NCBI GenBank assembly: GCA_050261515.1
Contig: JBLNDJ010000034.1
Span: 1-13,150 of the forward strand
From: JBLNDJ01 sp050261515
GTDB taxonomy: Bacteria > Acidobacteriota > Terriglobia > Bryobacterales > Bryobacteraceae
DNA length: 13,150 nucleotides
Direction of reading: 5' to 3'
Numbering within the stretch: position 1 is the first letter of the stretch; each line of letters opens with the position of its first letter. Under the pieces are notes generated by a model. It did not search any database. It was not told the origin of the DNA and saw nothing but the letters and a program-made list of their open reading frames with translations. A program made the translations under genes and the position numbers. Of the stretch, positions 1-13,089 are shown in pieces.

Positions 1-120
1 AACGTGAATCTCGATGTCGAGCTGATCACGCCGGTCGCGATGAACAAGGGCCTGCGGTTCGCGATCCGCGAGGGCGGCCGCACGGTCGGGGCAGGAACGG
101 TGACCGAGGTGTTGGAGTAG
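1..120 (+). CDS. tuf: Elongation factor Tu, C-terminal end (5' truncated by window)
   Basis: EF-Tu is the GTPase that delivers aminoacyl-tRNA to the ribosomal A site. Only the last 39 codons are present, in frame 1, ending at the TAG at 118-120. They encode the end of the third beta-barrel domain, with the conserved stretches NVNLDVELITPVAM, GLRFAIREGGRTVGAG and the terminal TVTEVLE. No GTPase motif can be checked because domains 1 and 2 lie upstream of the window. The final codons hold the ribosome binding site of the next gene (GGAG at 114-117), so tuf and rpmG are almost certainly on one transcript. The identification is secure. Whether the genome has a second tuf copy cannot be seen from here. 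Confidence 0.97.
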   Translation, partial: NVNLDVELITPVAMNKGLRFAIREGGRTVGAGTVTEVLE

Positions 121-123
121 CGT

Positions 124-276
124 ATGCCCAGAGAAATGATCACGTTTCAGTGCACCGAGTGCAAGAACCGGAACTACACGAGCACGAAGAATAAGAAGAC
201 CACGACGGAGCGGCTGGAGATGAAGAAGTTCTGCCCGCACTGCCGGAAGCACCAGATGCACAAGGAAGCGAAGTAA
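124..276 (+). CDS. rpmG: 50S ribosomal protein L33 (bL33), zinc-binding form
   Basis: A 50-residue protein of the large ribosomal subunit near the E site. The start MPREMITFQC, the middle stretch TSTKNKKTT and a basic C-terminus identify it. Four cysteines (C10, C13, C37, C40) form two CxxC pairs, so this is the zinc-ribbon (C+) form and not the cysteine-free paralogue that some bacteria keep for zinc starvation. The ATG lies 3 bases after the tuf stop, and GGAG (114-117), 6 bases upstream, fixes the start. It is too short for many gene finders. The tuf-rpmG-tRNA-Trp-secE-nusG order is a common bacterial arrangement, which supports the call. Confidence 0.96.
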   Translation: MPREMITFQCTECKNRNYTSTKNKKTTTERLEMKKFCPHCRKHQMHKEAK

Positions 277-382
277 ACGGCCGCCGGCCGCCGGCAGACA
301 GCAGAAGGTGGTTGTTCGCTGGTGTGGCGGCGCGCCGGGCGGCGCGATCCGGTTGTTGCCGATAGCTGGCGGCGAGCTTTAT

Positions 383-391
383 TGCTATCCT
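383..391 (+). promoter_or_regulatory. Possible extended -10 promoter for tRNA-Trp/secE/nusG
   Basis: TGCTATCCT fits an extended -10 (TGn followed by TATCCT, 4 of 6 to TATAAT). It would start transcription near 398, about 19 bases before the tRNA. The best -35 at a normal distance (TAGCTG, 363-368) is poor. An alternative pairing is TTGCCG (356-361) with TTTATT (378-383) at 16 bases. The rest of 277-416 has no gene. It holds two GC-rich hairpins without a T run: 278-290 (5 bp, loop GCC) and 331-346 (6 bp, loop GGGC). Read-through from tuf-rpmG may be enough to transcribe the tRNA. Confidence 0.3.
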
Positions 392-416
392 GAATCGGAC
401 AGCGCCTGGCTAATGC

Positions 417-491
417 AGGGGCGTAGGTTTAACGGTAGACCAGCGGTCTCCAAAACCGCGAGTGGGGGTTCGAATCCCTCCGCCCCTGCCA
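417..491 (+). tRNA. trnW: tRNA-Trp (anticodon CCA), complete with encoded CCA end
   Basis: Reads UGG codons. All four helices can be paired by eye. The acceptor stem is 417-423 with 481-487 (7 of 7 pairs), and the D stem 426-429 with 438-441 (last pair T-G). The anticodon stem is 443-447 with 455-459 (5 of 5), around a 7-base loop with anticodon CCA at 450-452. The T stem is 464-468 with 476-480 (one G-T) around TTCGAAT. The variable loop is 4 bases, the discriminator is G488, and the CCA tail is genome-encoded at 489-491. The gene lies between rpmG and secE in the same orientation, so the mature tRNA is probably cut from a transcript that continues into secE. Confidence 0.98.
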
Positions 492-498
492 GATGCTC

Positions 499-519
499 CG
501 GCCAGGCGAACGCCGGCCG
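499..519 (+). other. GC-rich hairpin between tRNA-Trp and secE
   Basis: CGGCC (499-503) pairs with GGCCG (515-519) and GGC (505-507) with GCC (512-514). This gives an 8-bp stem with one bulged A and a GAAC loop. No T run follows, so it is not an intrinsic terminator. It starts 7 bases after the tRNA 3' end and would become the 5' end of the secE mRNA after tRNA processing. Confidence 0.5.
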
Positions 520-533
520 CGGTTAGGGAACAC

Positions 534-785
534 ATGGCAGCAGCAGAAAAAGCTTTGACATTGGGCGAGAAGGCCAAGCGGTGGCCGGTAGCCATCAAGG
601 AGTACGTCCAGGAACTCCAGACCGAGATGCGCCACGTCACGTGGCCGAGCCGGAAGCAGGTGCGGGCGACCACGGTCGTCGTCATCGTCACCGTTTTCGC
701 GTTCGCGGCGTACTTCGCCGTCGTCGATGCGGTGTTTCTGAAATTGATCGGGAAGCTATTCCAACTGTTCACGAAACAGTCTTAG
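534..785 (+). CDS. secE: Preprotein translocase subunit SecE
   Basis: An 83-residue inner-membrane protein that clamps SecY in the SecYEG export channel. It is the short, single-span bacterial form. A basic amphipathic N-terminal helix leads to the family signature EMRHVTWPSRKQV (31-43), followed by one hydrophobic transmembrane segment (about 46-70) and a short tail. The start ATG at 534 is chosen because AGGGA (525-529) lies just upstream and the homologous part begins soon after. The reading frame stays open back to 462, but that would place a start inside the tRNA gene and is rejected. The stop is followed 9 bases later by nusG, the usual partner. Confidence 0.96.
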   Translation: MAAAEKALTLGEKAKRWPVAIKEYVQELQTEMRHVTWPSRKQVRATTVVVIVTVFAFAAYFAVVDAVFLKLIGKLFQLFTKQS

Positions 786-794
786 GGCGGCCAT

Positions 795-1433
795 ATGGCA
801 GACGACGAGATCAACGGCCAGGAGCACGCGGGCGAGCAGCAGCCCCAGGAAGCCGAAACCCCATCGGCTGAAGCGGCGGCGGCTCCGGCTCCCGTCATCG
901 ACGAATCCAAGAAGTGGTACATCATCCACACCTACTCGGGTTTCGAGAATAAGGTCGCCGATTCGCTCAAGAGCCGCGCCCAGGCGTTCGGCTTCGCGGA
1001 CCAGATCGGCCAGGTCCTGATCCCGACCGAGGAAGTGGTGGAAGTCCGCAACGGGAAGAAGGTCACCAGCAAGCGGCTGATGTATCCCGGCTACGTGCTC
1101 GTCGAAATGGAAATGAACGACGACCTCTGGCACGCGGTGAAGAACACGCCGCGCGTAACCGGCTTTGTGGGCGGCGGCAATACGCCCGTGCCCCTGAGCG
1201 CGACCGAGGTCAACGATATTCTGTACCGGCAGGCGACCTCCGCCGACCGGCCGCGTCCGAAGCAGACCTTCGAGAAGGGCGAGATGGTCCGGATCAACGA
1301 CGGTCCGTTCACGAACTTCTCGGGGCGCGTGGACGAAGTGAATCCCGATCGCAACACGGTGCGCGTGCTTGTGACGATTTTCGGCCGCGCGACGCCGGTG
1401 GAGCTGGAGTTCGGGCAGGTAGAGAAGGTTTGA
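795..1433 (+). CDS. nusG: Transcription termination/antitermination factor NusG
   Basis: A 212-residue elongation factor that binds RNA polymerase through its N-terminal domain and contacts Rho or ribosomal protein S10 through its C-terminal KOW domain. The NGN domain starts at about residue 39 (KKWYIIHTYSGFENKV) and includes the conserved MYPGYVLVEM stretch (96-105). The KOW domain starts at about 159 (FEKGEMVRINDGPFTNFSG) and ends at the C-terminus (FGQVEKV). Compared with the 181-residue E. coli protein, there is an extra N-terminal tail of roughly 36 residues rich in Glu, Gln, Ala and Pro, probably disordered. AGGG (784-787), overlapping the secE stop, serves as ribosome binding site, 7 bases from the ATG. 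Confidence 0.97.
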   Translation: MADDEINGQEHAGEQQPQEAETPSAEAAAAPAPVIDESKKWYIIHTYSGFENKVADSLKSRAQAFGFADQIGQVLIPTEEVVEVRNGKKVTSKRLMYPGYVLVEMEMNDDLWHAVKNTPRVTGFVGGGNTPVPLSATEVNDILYRQATSADRPRPKQTFEKGEMVRINDGPFTNFSGRVDEVNPDRNTVRVLVTIFGRATPVELEFGQVEKV

Positions 1434-1446
1434 CGCTGTAGCCGGC

Positions 1447-1470
1447 GGCTGAGGGCTGACGGCTGACGGC
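1447..1470 (+). repeat. Heptamer tandem array, nusG-rplK gap
   Basis: Three consecutive 7-base units, GGCTGAG then two copies of GGCTGAC, followed by the partial unit GGC. They fill much of the 49-base spacer and end just before the rplK ribosome binding site (AAGGA, 1473-1477). On the other strand the units read GTCAGCC, which matches the core of the array after rpoC (1 of 4 arrays in this window). Confidence 0.8.
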
Positions 1471-1482
1471 CAAAGGATTCTT

Positions 1483-1914
1483 ATGGCAAAGAAAGTAGCG
1501 GCGCAGGTAAAACTGCAAATCCCGGCGGGCAAGGCCACTCCGGCGCCTCCGGTCGGCACGGCGCTCGGCCCGCAGGGCGTCAACATCATGGAGTTCTGCA
1601 AGGCCTTCAACGCGAAAACATCCGCGAAGGACCAGGAAGGCCTGATCATTCCGGTCGTCATCACGATCTACAGCGACCGCTCCTTCACGTTCATCACGAA
1701 GACGCCGCCGGTGCCGGTGCTGATCAAGCGCGCCGTGAGCCTGGCCAAGGGCTCGGCCGAGCCGAACAAGCAGAAGGTCGGCAAGATCACTGCCCAGCAG
1801 GTCGAGGAGATCGCCAAGCTCAAGATGCCCGACCTGAACTGCTTCACGGTCGAAGCGGCAATCGAGTGCGTGAAGGGCACGGCCCGCAGCATGGGCGTTG
1901 ACGTCACGCACTAG
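1483..1914 (+). CDS. rplK: 50S ribosomal protein L11 (uL11)
   Basis: A 143-residue protein that binds the GTPase-associated centre of 23S rRNA at the base of the L7/L12 stalk. The family pattern is complete. The N-terminal domain has KLQIPAGKATPAPPVGTALG (10-29), including the proline pair P22-P23 where thiostrepton acts in known L11 proteins. The C-terminal rRNA-binding domain ends in VKGTARSMGVDV (130-141). AAGGA (1473-1477) is 5 bases from the ATG. It is the first gene of the classical L11-L1-L10-L12 block. Nothing about the protein is unusual. Confidence 0.98.
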   Translation: MAKKVAAQVKLQIPAGKATPAPPVGTALGPQGVNIMEFCKAFNAKTSAKDQEGLIIPVVITIYSDRSFTFITKTPPVPVLIKRAVSLAKGSAEPNKQKVGKITAQQVEEIAKLKMPDLNCFTVEAAIECVKGTARSMGVDVTH

Positions 1915-1933
1915 GTGCCGGCGCCCGCCGTTG

Positions 1934-1942
1934 TGGTACACT
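1934..1942 (+). promoter_or_regulatory. Possible extended -10 promoter in front of the L1 leader
   Basis: TGGTACACT (TGn plus TACACT, 4 of 6 to TATAAT) lies 19 bases after the rplK stop. There is no good -35 at 16-18 bases upstream. If active, transcription would begin near 1949, so the L1-binding structure at 1962-2010 would sit at the very 5' end of the transcript. That arrangement makes sense, which raises an otherwise weak match. Confidence 0.35.
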
Positions 1943-1961
1943 GAAAGTTCATCTAACCGAA

Positions 1962-2013
1962 CTCAGTGGGAGGTCCGGGCATACACGTCCGGGCCGTTCG
2001 CACCAATGAGGAG
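1962..2013 (+). promoter_or_regulatory. Putative ribosomal protein L1 mRNA-binding leader in front of rplA
   Basis: An RNA fold that mimics the L1 site of 23S rRNA. The basal helix is CTCA (1962-1965) with TGAG (2007-2010). Next is GTG (1966-1968) with CAC (2001-2003), then an asymmetric internal loop of GGA (1969-1971) against GTTCG (1996-2000). The upper helix is GGTCCGGGC (1972-1980) with GTCCGGGCC (1987-1995), 9 pairs including two G-T, capped by ATACAC. The 5' strand GTGGGAGG (1966-1973) equals the sequence in the L1-binding helix of E. coli 23S rRNA. The basal helix takes in part of the rplA ribosome binding site GAGGAG (2008-2013), so bound L1 could block its own translation. The fold and the resemblance are seen; the binding is inferred. 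Confidence 0.7.
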
Positions 2014-2015
2014 AT

Positions 2016-2720
2016 ATGGCCCGTAAACAAGGAAAACAGTACCGTTCCGCCATCGAGCAGATCAAGCCGGAGCCTTATAAGCTCGAACAGGCCGTGCCGC
2101 TCGTCCAGAAGGTCAAATTCGCCAAATTCGACGAAACGGTGGAGTTGCACATGCGGCTCGGCGTCGATCCCAAGCACGCCGATCAGATGGTGCGCGGCAC
2201 CGTGGTGCTGCCGAACGGCCTGGGCAAATCCAAGCGGGTGCTCGTAATCGCGGCGGGAGATAAGCAGCGAGAGGCCGAAGAAGCCGGCGCCGATATCGTC
2301 GGCGGCGAGGAACTGGTCGCCAAGATTCAGGGCGGCTGGATCGACTACGACGCCGTGATCGCGACACCGGACATGATGCGGTCGGTCGGACGCCTCGGCA
2401 AGGTGCTCGGACCGCGCGGCCTGATGCCCAACCCGAAGACCGGCACGGTGACGGTGGACGTCGCCAAGGCCGTGAAAGAGACCAAGGCGGGCAAGGTGGA
2501 GTTCCGCGTCGATAAGACCGGCATCATCCATGCCCCGGTGGGCAAGACCAGCTTCAACACCGACAAGCTGACCGAGAACGCCCTGACGCTGATCCAGGCG
2601 GTGGTGAAGGCGAAGCCCGCGGCCGCCAAGGGCAAGTACGTCAAGAGCGCGACCATCTGCTCCACCATGGGGCCGGGCGTGAAGCTGGATGTCACCCCGT
2701 ACAACACCAAGGTGCTCTAG
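2016..2720 (+). CDS. rplA: 50S ribosomal protein L1 (uL1)
   Basis: A 234-residue protein of the mobile L1 stalk that helps release deacylated tRNA, and in known operons a translational repressor of its own mRNA. The signature GRLGKVLGPRGLMPNP is at 125-140 and the RNA-binding STMGPG motif at 216-221. The N-terminal FAKFDETVELHMRLGVD (35-51) is also typical. Length matches the family (E. coli 234). ATG at 2016 is the only sensible start. Its ribosome binding site GAGGAG is unusually close (2 bases from the last G), which fits control through the folded leader in front of it. rplJ follows after 18 bases. Confidence 0.98.
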   Translation: MARKQGKQYRSAIEQIKPEPYKLEQAVPLVQKVKFAKFDETVELHMRLGVDPKHADQMVRGTVVLPNGLGKSKRVLVIAAGDKQREAEEAGADIVGGEELVAKIQGGWIDYDAVIATPDMMRSVGRLGKVLGPRGLMPNPKTGTVTVDVAKAVKETKAGKVEFRVDKTGIIHAPVGKTSFNTDKLTENALTLIQAVVKAKPAAAKGKYVKSATICSTMGPGVKLDVTPYNTKVL

Positions 2721-2738
2721 GCCGCTACGGAGATTGTC

Positions 2739-3266
2739 GTGAAAAAGAAATCGGACAAGAACAAGGACGTACAGGCGCTTCGCCAGGAACTGGCGCAGAC
2801 CTACCATATGTTCGTCACGAGCTTCGAGAAGCTCACCGTGGCGCAGGATTTCGAGCTGCGGAAGACGATCCGCGCCGCGGGCGGCAAGTACCGGGTGATC
2901 AAGAACAACCTGGCGGCGAAGGCGGCCGAGGGGACTCCGGCGGCGAGCCTGTTGGGCGAGCTGAAGGGCATGACCTCCGTGGCCTATACGGCGGCCGACC
3001 CCGTGGCGCTGGCCAAGGCGCTGACGGCTTACGCGAAGGCCAATCCGGCCTTTACGTTCAAATCGGGCATGGTGGACGGGCGGGTAATCGACATCAAGTC
3101 GATTAACGACCTGGCCAACCTGCCGTCGAAGGAAGGGTTGATCGCGAAGGTGATGTGGCTGATCAACTCCCCGGCGCAGAGGCTGGCTGTATCGCTCGCC
3201 GGAGTGGCGAGGAACCTGGCCGTGGTCATTGACCAGGCGGTCAAAGAGAACAAGTTTAAGGCGTAA
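2739..3266 (+). CDS. rplJ: 50S ribosomal protein L10 (uL10), GTG start
   Basis: A 175-residue base of the ribosomal stalk. Its N-terminal domain binds 23S rRNA beside L11 and its C-terminal helix holds the L7/L12 dimers. The N-terminal pattern has FVTSFEKLTVAQ (25-36) and GGKYRVIKNNLA (48-59), and the C-terminal helix is about 153-172. GTG at 2739 is preceded by GGAG (2729-2732) with 6 bases between, and no better ATG exists. Only 18 bases separate it from rplA, so the L10-binding leader that usually precedes rplJ is not in the spacer. A folded repeat block follows the gene. Confidence 0.96.
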   Translation: MKKKSDKNKDVQALRQELAQTYHMFVTSFEKLTVAQDFELRKTIRAAGGKYRVIKNNLAAKAAEGTPAASLLGELKGMTSVAYTAADPVALAKALTAYAKANPAFTFKSGMVDGRVIDIKSINDLANLPSKEGLIAKVMWLINSPAQRLAVSLAGVARNLAVVIDQAVKENKFKA

Positions 3267-3268
3267 CG

Positions 3269-3342
3269 GCTTGTAGCTTGAGCCCGAGGGCCGCTGGGCC
3301 CCCGGGGCGGGCAAGCTACGAGCGAATCACAAGCTACAAGCT
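3269..3342 (+). repeat. Inverted heptamer repeats with nested hairpin, rplJ-rplL gap
   Basis: The left part has two 7-base units, GCTTGTA and GCTTGAG (3269-3282). The right part has CAAGCTA and CGAGCGA (3312-3325), a 4-base slip, and then CAAGCTA and CAAGCTA overlapping the start of the ribosome binding site (3330-3343). GCTTGTAGCTTG (3269-3280) is a perfect 12-bp inverted copy of 3330-3341. An alternative fold pairs TAGCTT (3274-3279) with AAGCTA (3313-3318), then GCCCG (3282-3286) with CGGGC (3308-3312), around an inner hairpin GGGCC (3288-3292) / GGCCC (3297-3301). The rplL ribosome binding site AAGGAG (3343-3348) begins 2 bases after the right arm. Confidence 0.8.
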
Positions 3343-3359
3343 AAGGAGTTTCGAAGACA

Positions 3360-3743
3360 ATGGCGGACGTAAACGCGATTCTGGAGCAGATCAAGGGCCT
3401 GACGCTGCTTGAGGCGTCGGAACTGGTGAAGGGTATCGAGCAGGCATTCGGCGTCTCGGCGGCTGCGGCGGCCGTGGCGGCGGCTCCTGCGGCGGGCGGC
3501 GCTGCGGCGGCGGCTCCTGCGGCGGAAGAGAAGACCGAGTTTACGGTAGTTCTCACGGCGGTGGGCGCCAACAAGATCAACGTCATTAAGGCTGTCCGCG
3601 AAGTGACCTCTCTCGGCCTGAAGGAAGCCAAGGACCTGGTGGACGGCGCGCCCAAGCCGATCAAGGAAGGCATCAACAAGGAAGAGGCGGAAGCCATTCG
3701 CAAGAAGTTCACCGACGCCGGCGCGACCGTCGAGGTGAAATAG
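3360..3743 (+). CDS. rplL: 50S ribosomal protein L7/L12 (bL12)
   Basis: A 127-residue stalk protein, present as several dimers on L10, that recruits and stimulates the translation GTPases. The N-terminal dimerisation helices are at 1-31 (MADVNAILEQIKGLTLLEAS). An Ala/Pro/Gly hinge spans about 32-56, and the compact C-terminal domain about 58-127 contains NKINVIKAVREVTSLGLKEA and ends in GATVEVK. AAGGAG (3343-3348) lies 11 bases before the ATG, a rather long gap. The hinge carries an in-frame near-duplication, AAPAA at 41-45 and 51-55. It is the last gene before an intrinsic terminator. Confidence 0.98.
   Translation: MADVNAILEQIKGLTLLEASELVKGIEQAFGVSAAAAAVAAAPAAGGAAAAAPAAEEKTEFTVVLTAVGANKINVIKAVREVTSLGLKEAKDLVDGAPKPIKEGINKEEAEAIRKKFTDAGATVEVK
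3476..3525 (+). repeat. 30-base in-frame duplication in the rplL hinge
   Basis: A 20-base stretch at 3476-3495 recurs exactly at 3506-3525. The 30-base period equals 10 codons, so the hinge of L7/L12 was apparently lengthened by a slippage-type duplication without changing frame. Confidence 0.85.
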
Positions 3744-3750
3744 GCCCCGG

Positions 3751-3801
3751 CGAACCGCTGCCTGCCGGTCGCGGCTCTGTCACCGGCCGGGTTGCGGTTT
3801 G
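3751..3801 (+). other. Two-level stem structure after rplL
   Basis: The outer helix is CGAACCGC (3751-3758) with GCGGTTTG (3794-3801), 8 pairs with one G-T. The inner helix is GCCGGT (3764-3769) with ACCGGC (3782-3787). It lies between the rplL stop and the terminator. Position suggests a role in 3'-end protection or processing of the ribosomal-protein mRNA; that is inference. Confidence 0.5.
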
Positions 3802-3819
3802 CTTTGTAAGTCTTTCAGC

Positions 3820-3843
3820 GGGCGGGGTTCCCCCGCCCTTTTT
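3820..3843 (+). terminator. Intrinsic terminator after rplL
   Basis: GGGCGGGG (3820-3827) pairs perfectly with CCCCGCCC (3831-3838) over 8 bp around a TTC loop, followed at once by TTTTT (3839-3843). This is a textbook Rho-independent terminator or attenuator. It would end most ribosomal-protein transcripts before rpoB. Some read-through is possible because the T run is only five bases. Confidence 0.88.
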
Positions 3844-3885
3844 CCGGCGCTCCCTCAGCTCCAGCGGGGGGGCGCGCCGGTGTAT

Positions 3886-3914
3886 TTGACGTCCGCTGGC
3901 GAGTTTGATAAACT
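3886..3914 (+). promoter_or_regulatory. Sigma-70-type promoter for rpoBC
   Basis: The -35 is TTGACG (3886-3891, 5 of 6 to consensus). After a spacer of exactly 17 bases comes the -10 TAAACT (3909-3914), preceded by TGA (3906-3908), which gives an extended -10. Predicted transcription start is about 3921. It lies 43 bases after the rplL terminator and 344 bases before rpoB, so it is well placed to drive rpoBC independently. It is the best promoter match in the window. Confidence 0.75.
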
Positions 3915-3920
3915 CGTGTC

Positions 3921-4257
3921 TGGGCTTATTCCACAACGAGTGTTCGTGAACCTCGCATCCTGGTTTTGTGTCTTCAGTCCCGTTGAAGCTACAGCGAGGG
4001 TGTACCCGGCCATTTCCACTTCCCTCCCGGTCCAGGACCGTCTCTTCTCAGGATTTGCGAACCACTCCACGCGTCACACAGCACCACTCCGGACGTTCCG
4101 GCATGCCCAAATTGAGATCGTAACAGGACACCCATGGAGCTACGGCCCGTGTGGCTCCGGCCCGGCAGGCCCGGGCCGGGCCGCGGAAGCTTCAGGGGCG
4201 GTCCCGACTGTTTCATAAGAGTTTTGTCTGTAGCCTTTCGGCTTTCAGGAGTTAAAA
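3921..4257 (+). promoter_or_regulatory. Long structured 5' leader of the rpoBC transcript
   Basis: About 337 bases between the predicted start of transcription and the rpoB ATG, with a row of small hairpins. 3937-3955: CGAG/CTCG plus GTT/AAC, bulged T, loop CGTG. 3972-3988: CTTCA/TGAAG. 4028-4040: CGGTC/GACCG, loop CAG. 4089-4101: CCGGA/TCCGG, loop CGT. 4157-4179: CCGGCCCGG/CCGGGCCGG, 9 perfect pairs, loop CAGGC. 4232-4243: AGCC/GGCT, directly before the rpoB ribosome binding site. CGGCCCG (4143-4149) can alternatively pair with CGGGCCG (4177-4183), which would disrupt the 9-bp stem. No T run follows any hairpin. I do not recognise a known riboswitch class. Confidence 0.5.
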
Positions 4258-8607
<4,350 letters not shown>

Positions 8608-8612
8608 GAACA

Positions 8613-8767
8613 GAAGCTGGAAGCCGGAAGCCGGAAGCCGGAATGGGCGTGGCGCGGCTTTCTGGCTGATGCTCGGAATGGTTATGAACAACAAGGGACG
8701 GAAGCGAGGATGGCGGGGGCACGGAAGCTTTTCTTCCGGCCTCTGACTTCCGGCTTCCGGCTTCTTG
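8613..8767 (+). repeat. Inverted heptamer arrays, rpoB-rpoC gap
   Basis: The left array (8613-8643) has GAAGCTG, then three GAAGCCG, then a partial GAA. The right array (8733-8767) has five in-phase units: CTTCCGG, CCTCTGA (degenerate), CTTCCGG, CTTCCGG, CTTCTTG. GAAGCCGGAAGCCGGAAG (8620-8637) is a perfect 18-bp inverted copy of 8747-8764, with 109 bases between. A further small hairpin CGGAAG (8722-8727) / CTTCCG (8733-8738) with loop CTTTT lies inside. No gene is convincing in this 186-base spacer. The right array ends 13 bases before the rpoC ribosome binding site. Confidence 0.85.
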
Positions 8768-8793
8768 TTTAGGGTTTATTAAGGAGAACAACC

Positions 8794-13029
<4,236 letters not shown>

Positions 13030-13033
13030 GCCG

Positions 13034-13054
13034 TCAGCGATCAGCGTTCAGCAA
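13034..13054 (+). repeat. Heptamer tandem array after rpoC
   Basis: Three 7-base units, TCAGCGA, TCAGCGT and TCAGCAA, begin 5 bases after the rpoC stop and run directly into the A-rich foot of the terminator. On the opposite strand they match the nusG-rplK array (GCTGA core). Confidence 0.75.
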
Positions 13055-13089
13055 AAGCGCCGGGCCGCAAGGCCCGGCGCTTTTTTTTT
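13053..13089 (+). terminator. Strong intrinsic terminator after rpoC
   Basis: AGCGCCGGGCC (13056-13066) pairs perfectly with GGCCCGGCGCT (13071-13081) over 11 bp around a GCAA tetraloop of the GNRA class. Three further A-T pairs are possible at the base (13053-13055 with 13082-13084). Nine T residues follow at 13081-13089. The A run on the left means it could also stop transcripts coming from the other direction. It ends the rpoBC unit. The remaining bases to 13150 show no assignable feature. Confidence 0.96.

Noticed and set aside
327..346. GC-rich palindromes in the rpmG-tRNA gap, such as GGCGCGCC, considered as a terminator
   Set aside because: No T run follows, and short GC palindromes are frequent in DNA of this composition.
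462..533. Upstream extension of secE to the ATG at 462
   Set aside because: It would start inside the tRNA-Trp gene and add a non-homologous N-terminus. ATG 534 has a ribosome binding site and fits the family.
3799..4218. A 139-codon plus-strand frame in the rplL-rpoB gap
   Set aside because: It runs through the terminator, the promoter and the hairpins of the leader, has no ribosome binding site, and its product resembles nothing known. The gap is better explained as regulatory.
8722..8738. Possible terminator between rpoB and rpoC
   Set aside because: The 6-bp stem has its T residues in the loop and none after it, so it is not a Rho-independent terminator.
8678..8746. A 22-codon ORF in the rpoB-rpoC gap (MVMNNKGRKR...)
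   Set aside because: No ribosome binding site, and it ends inside the right heptamer array. Too short to distinguish from chance.
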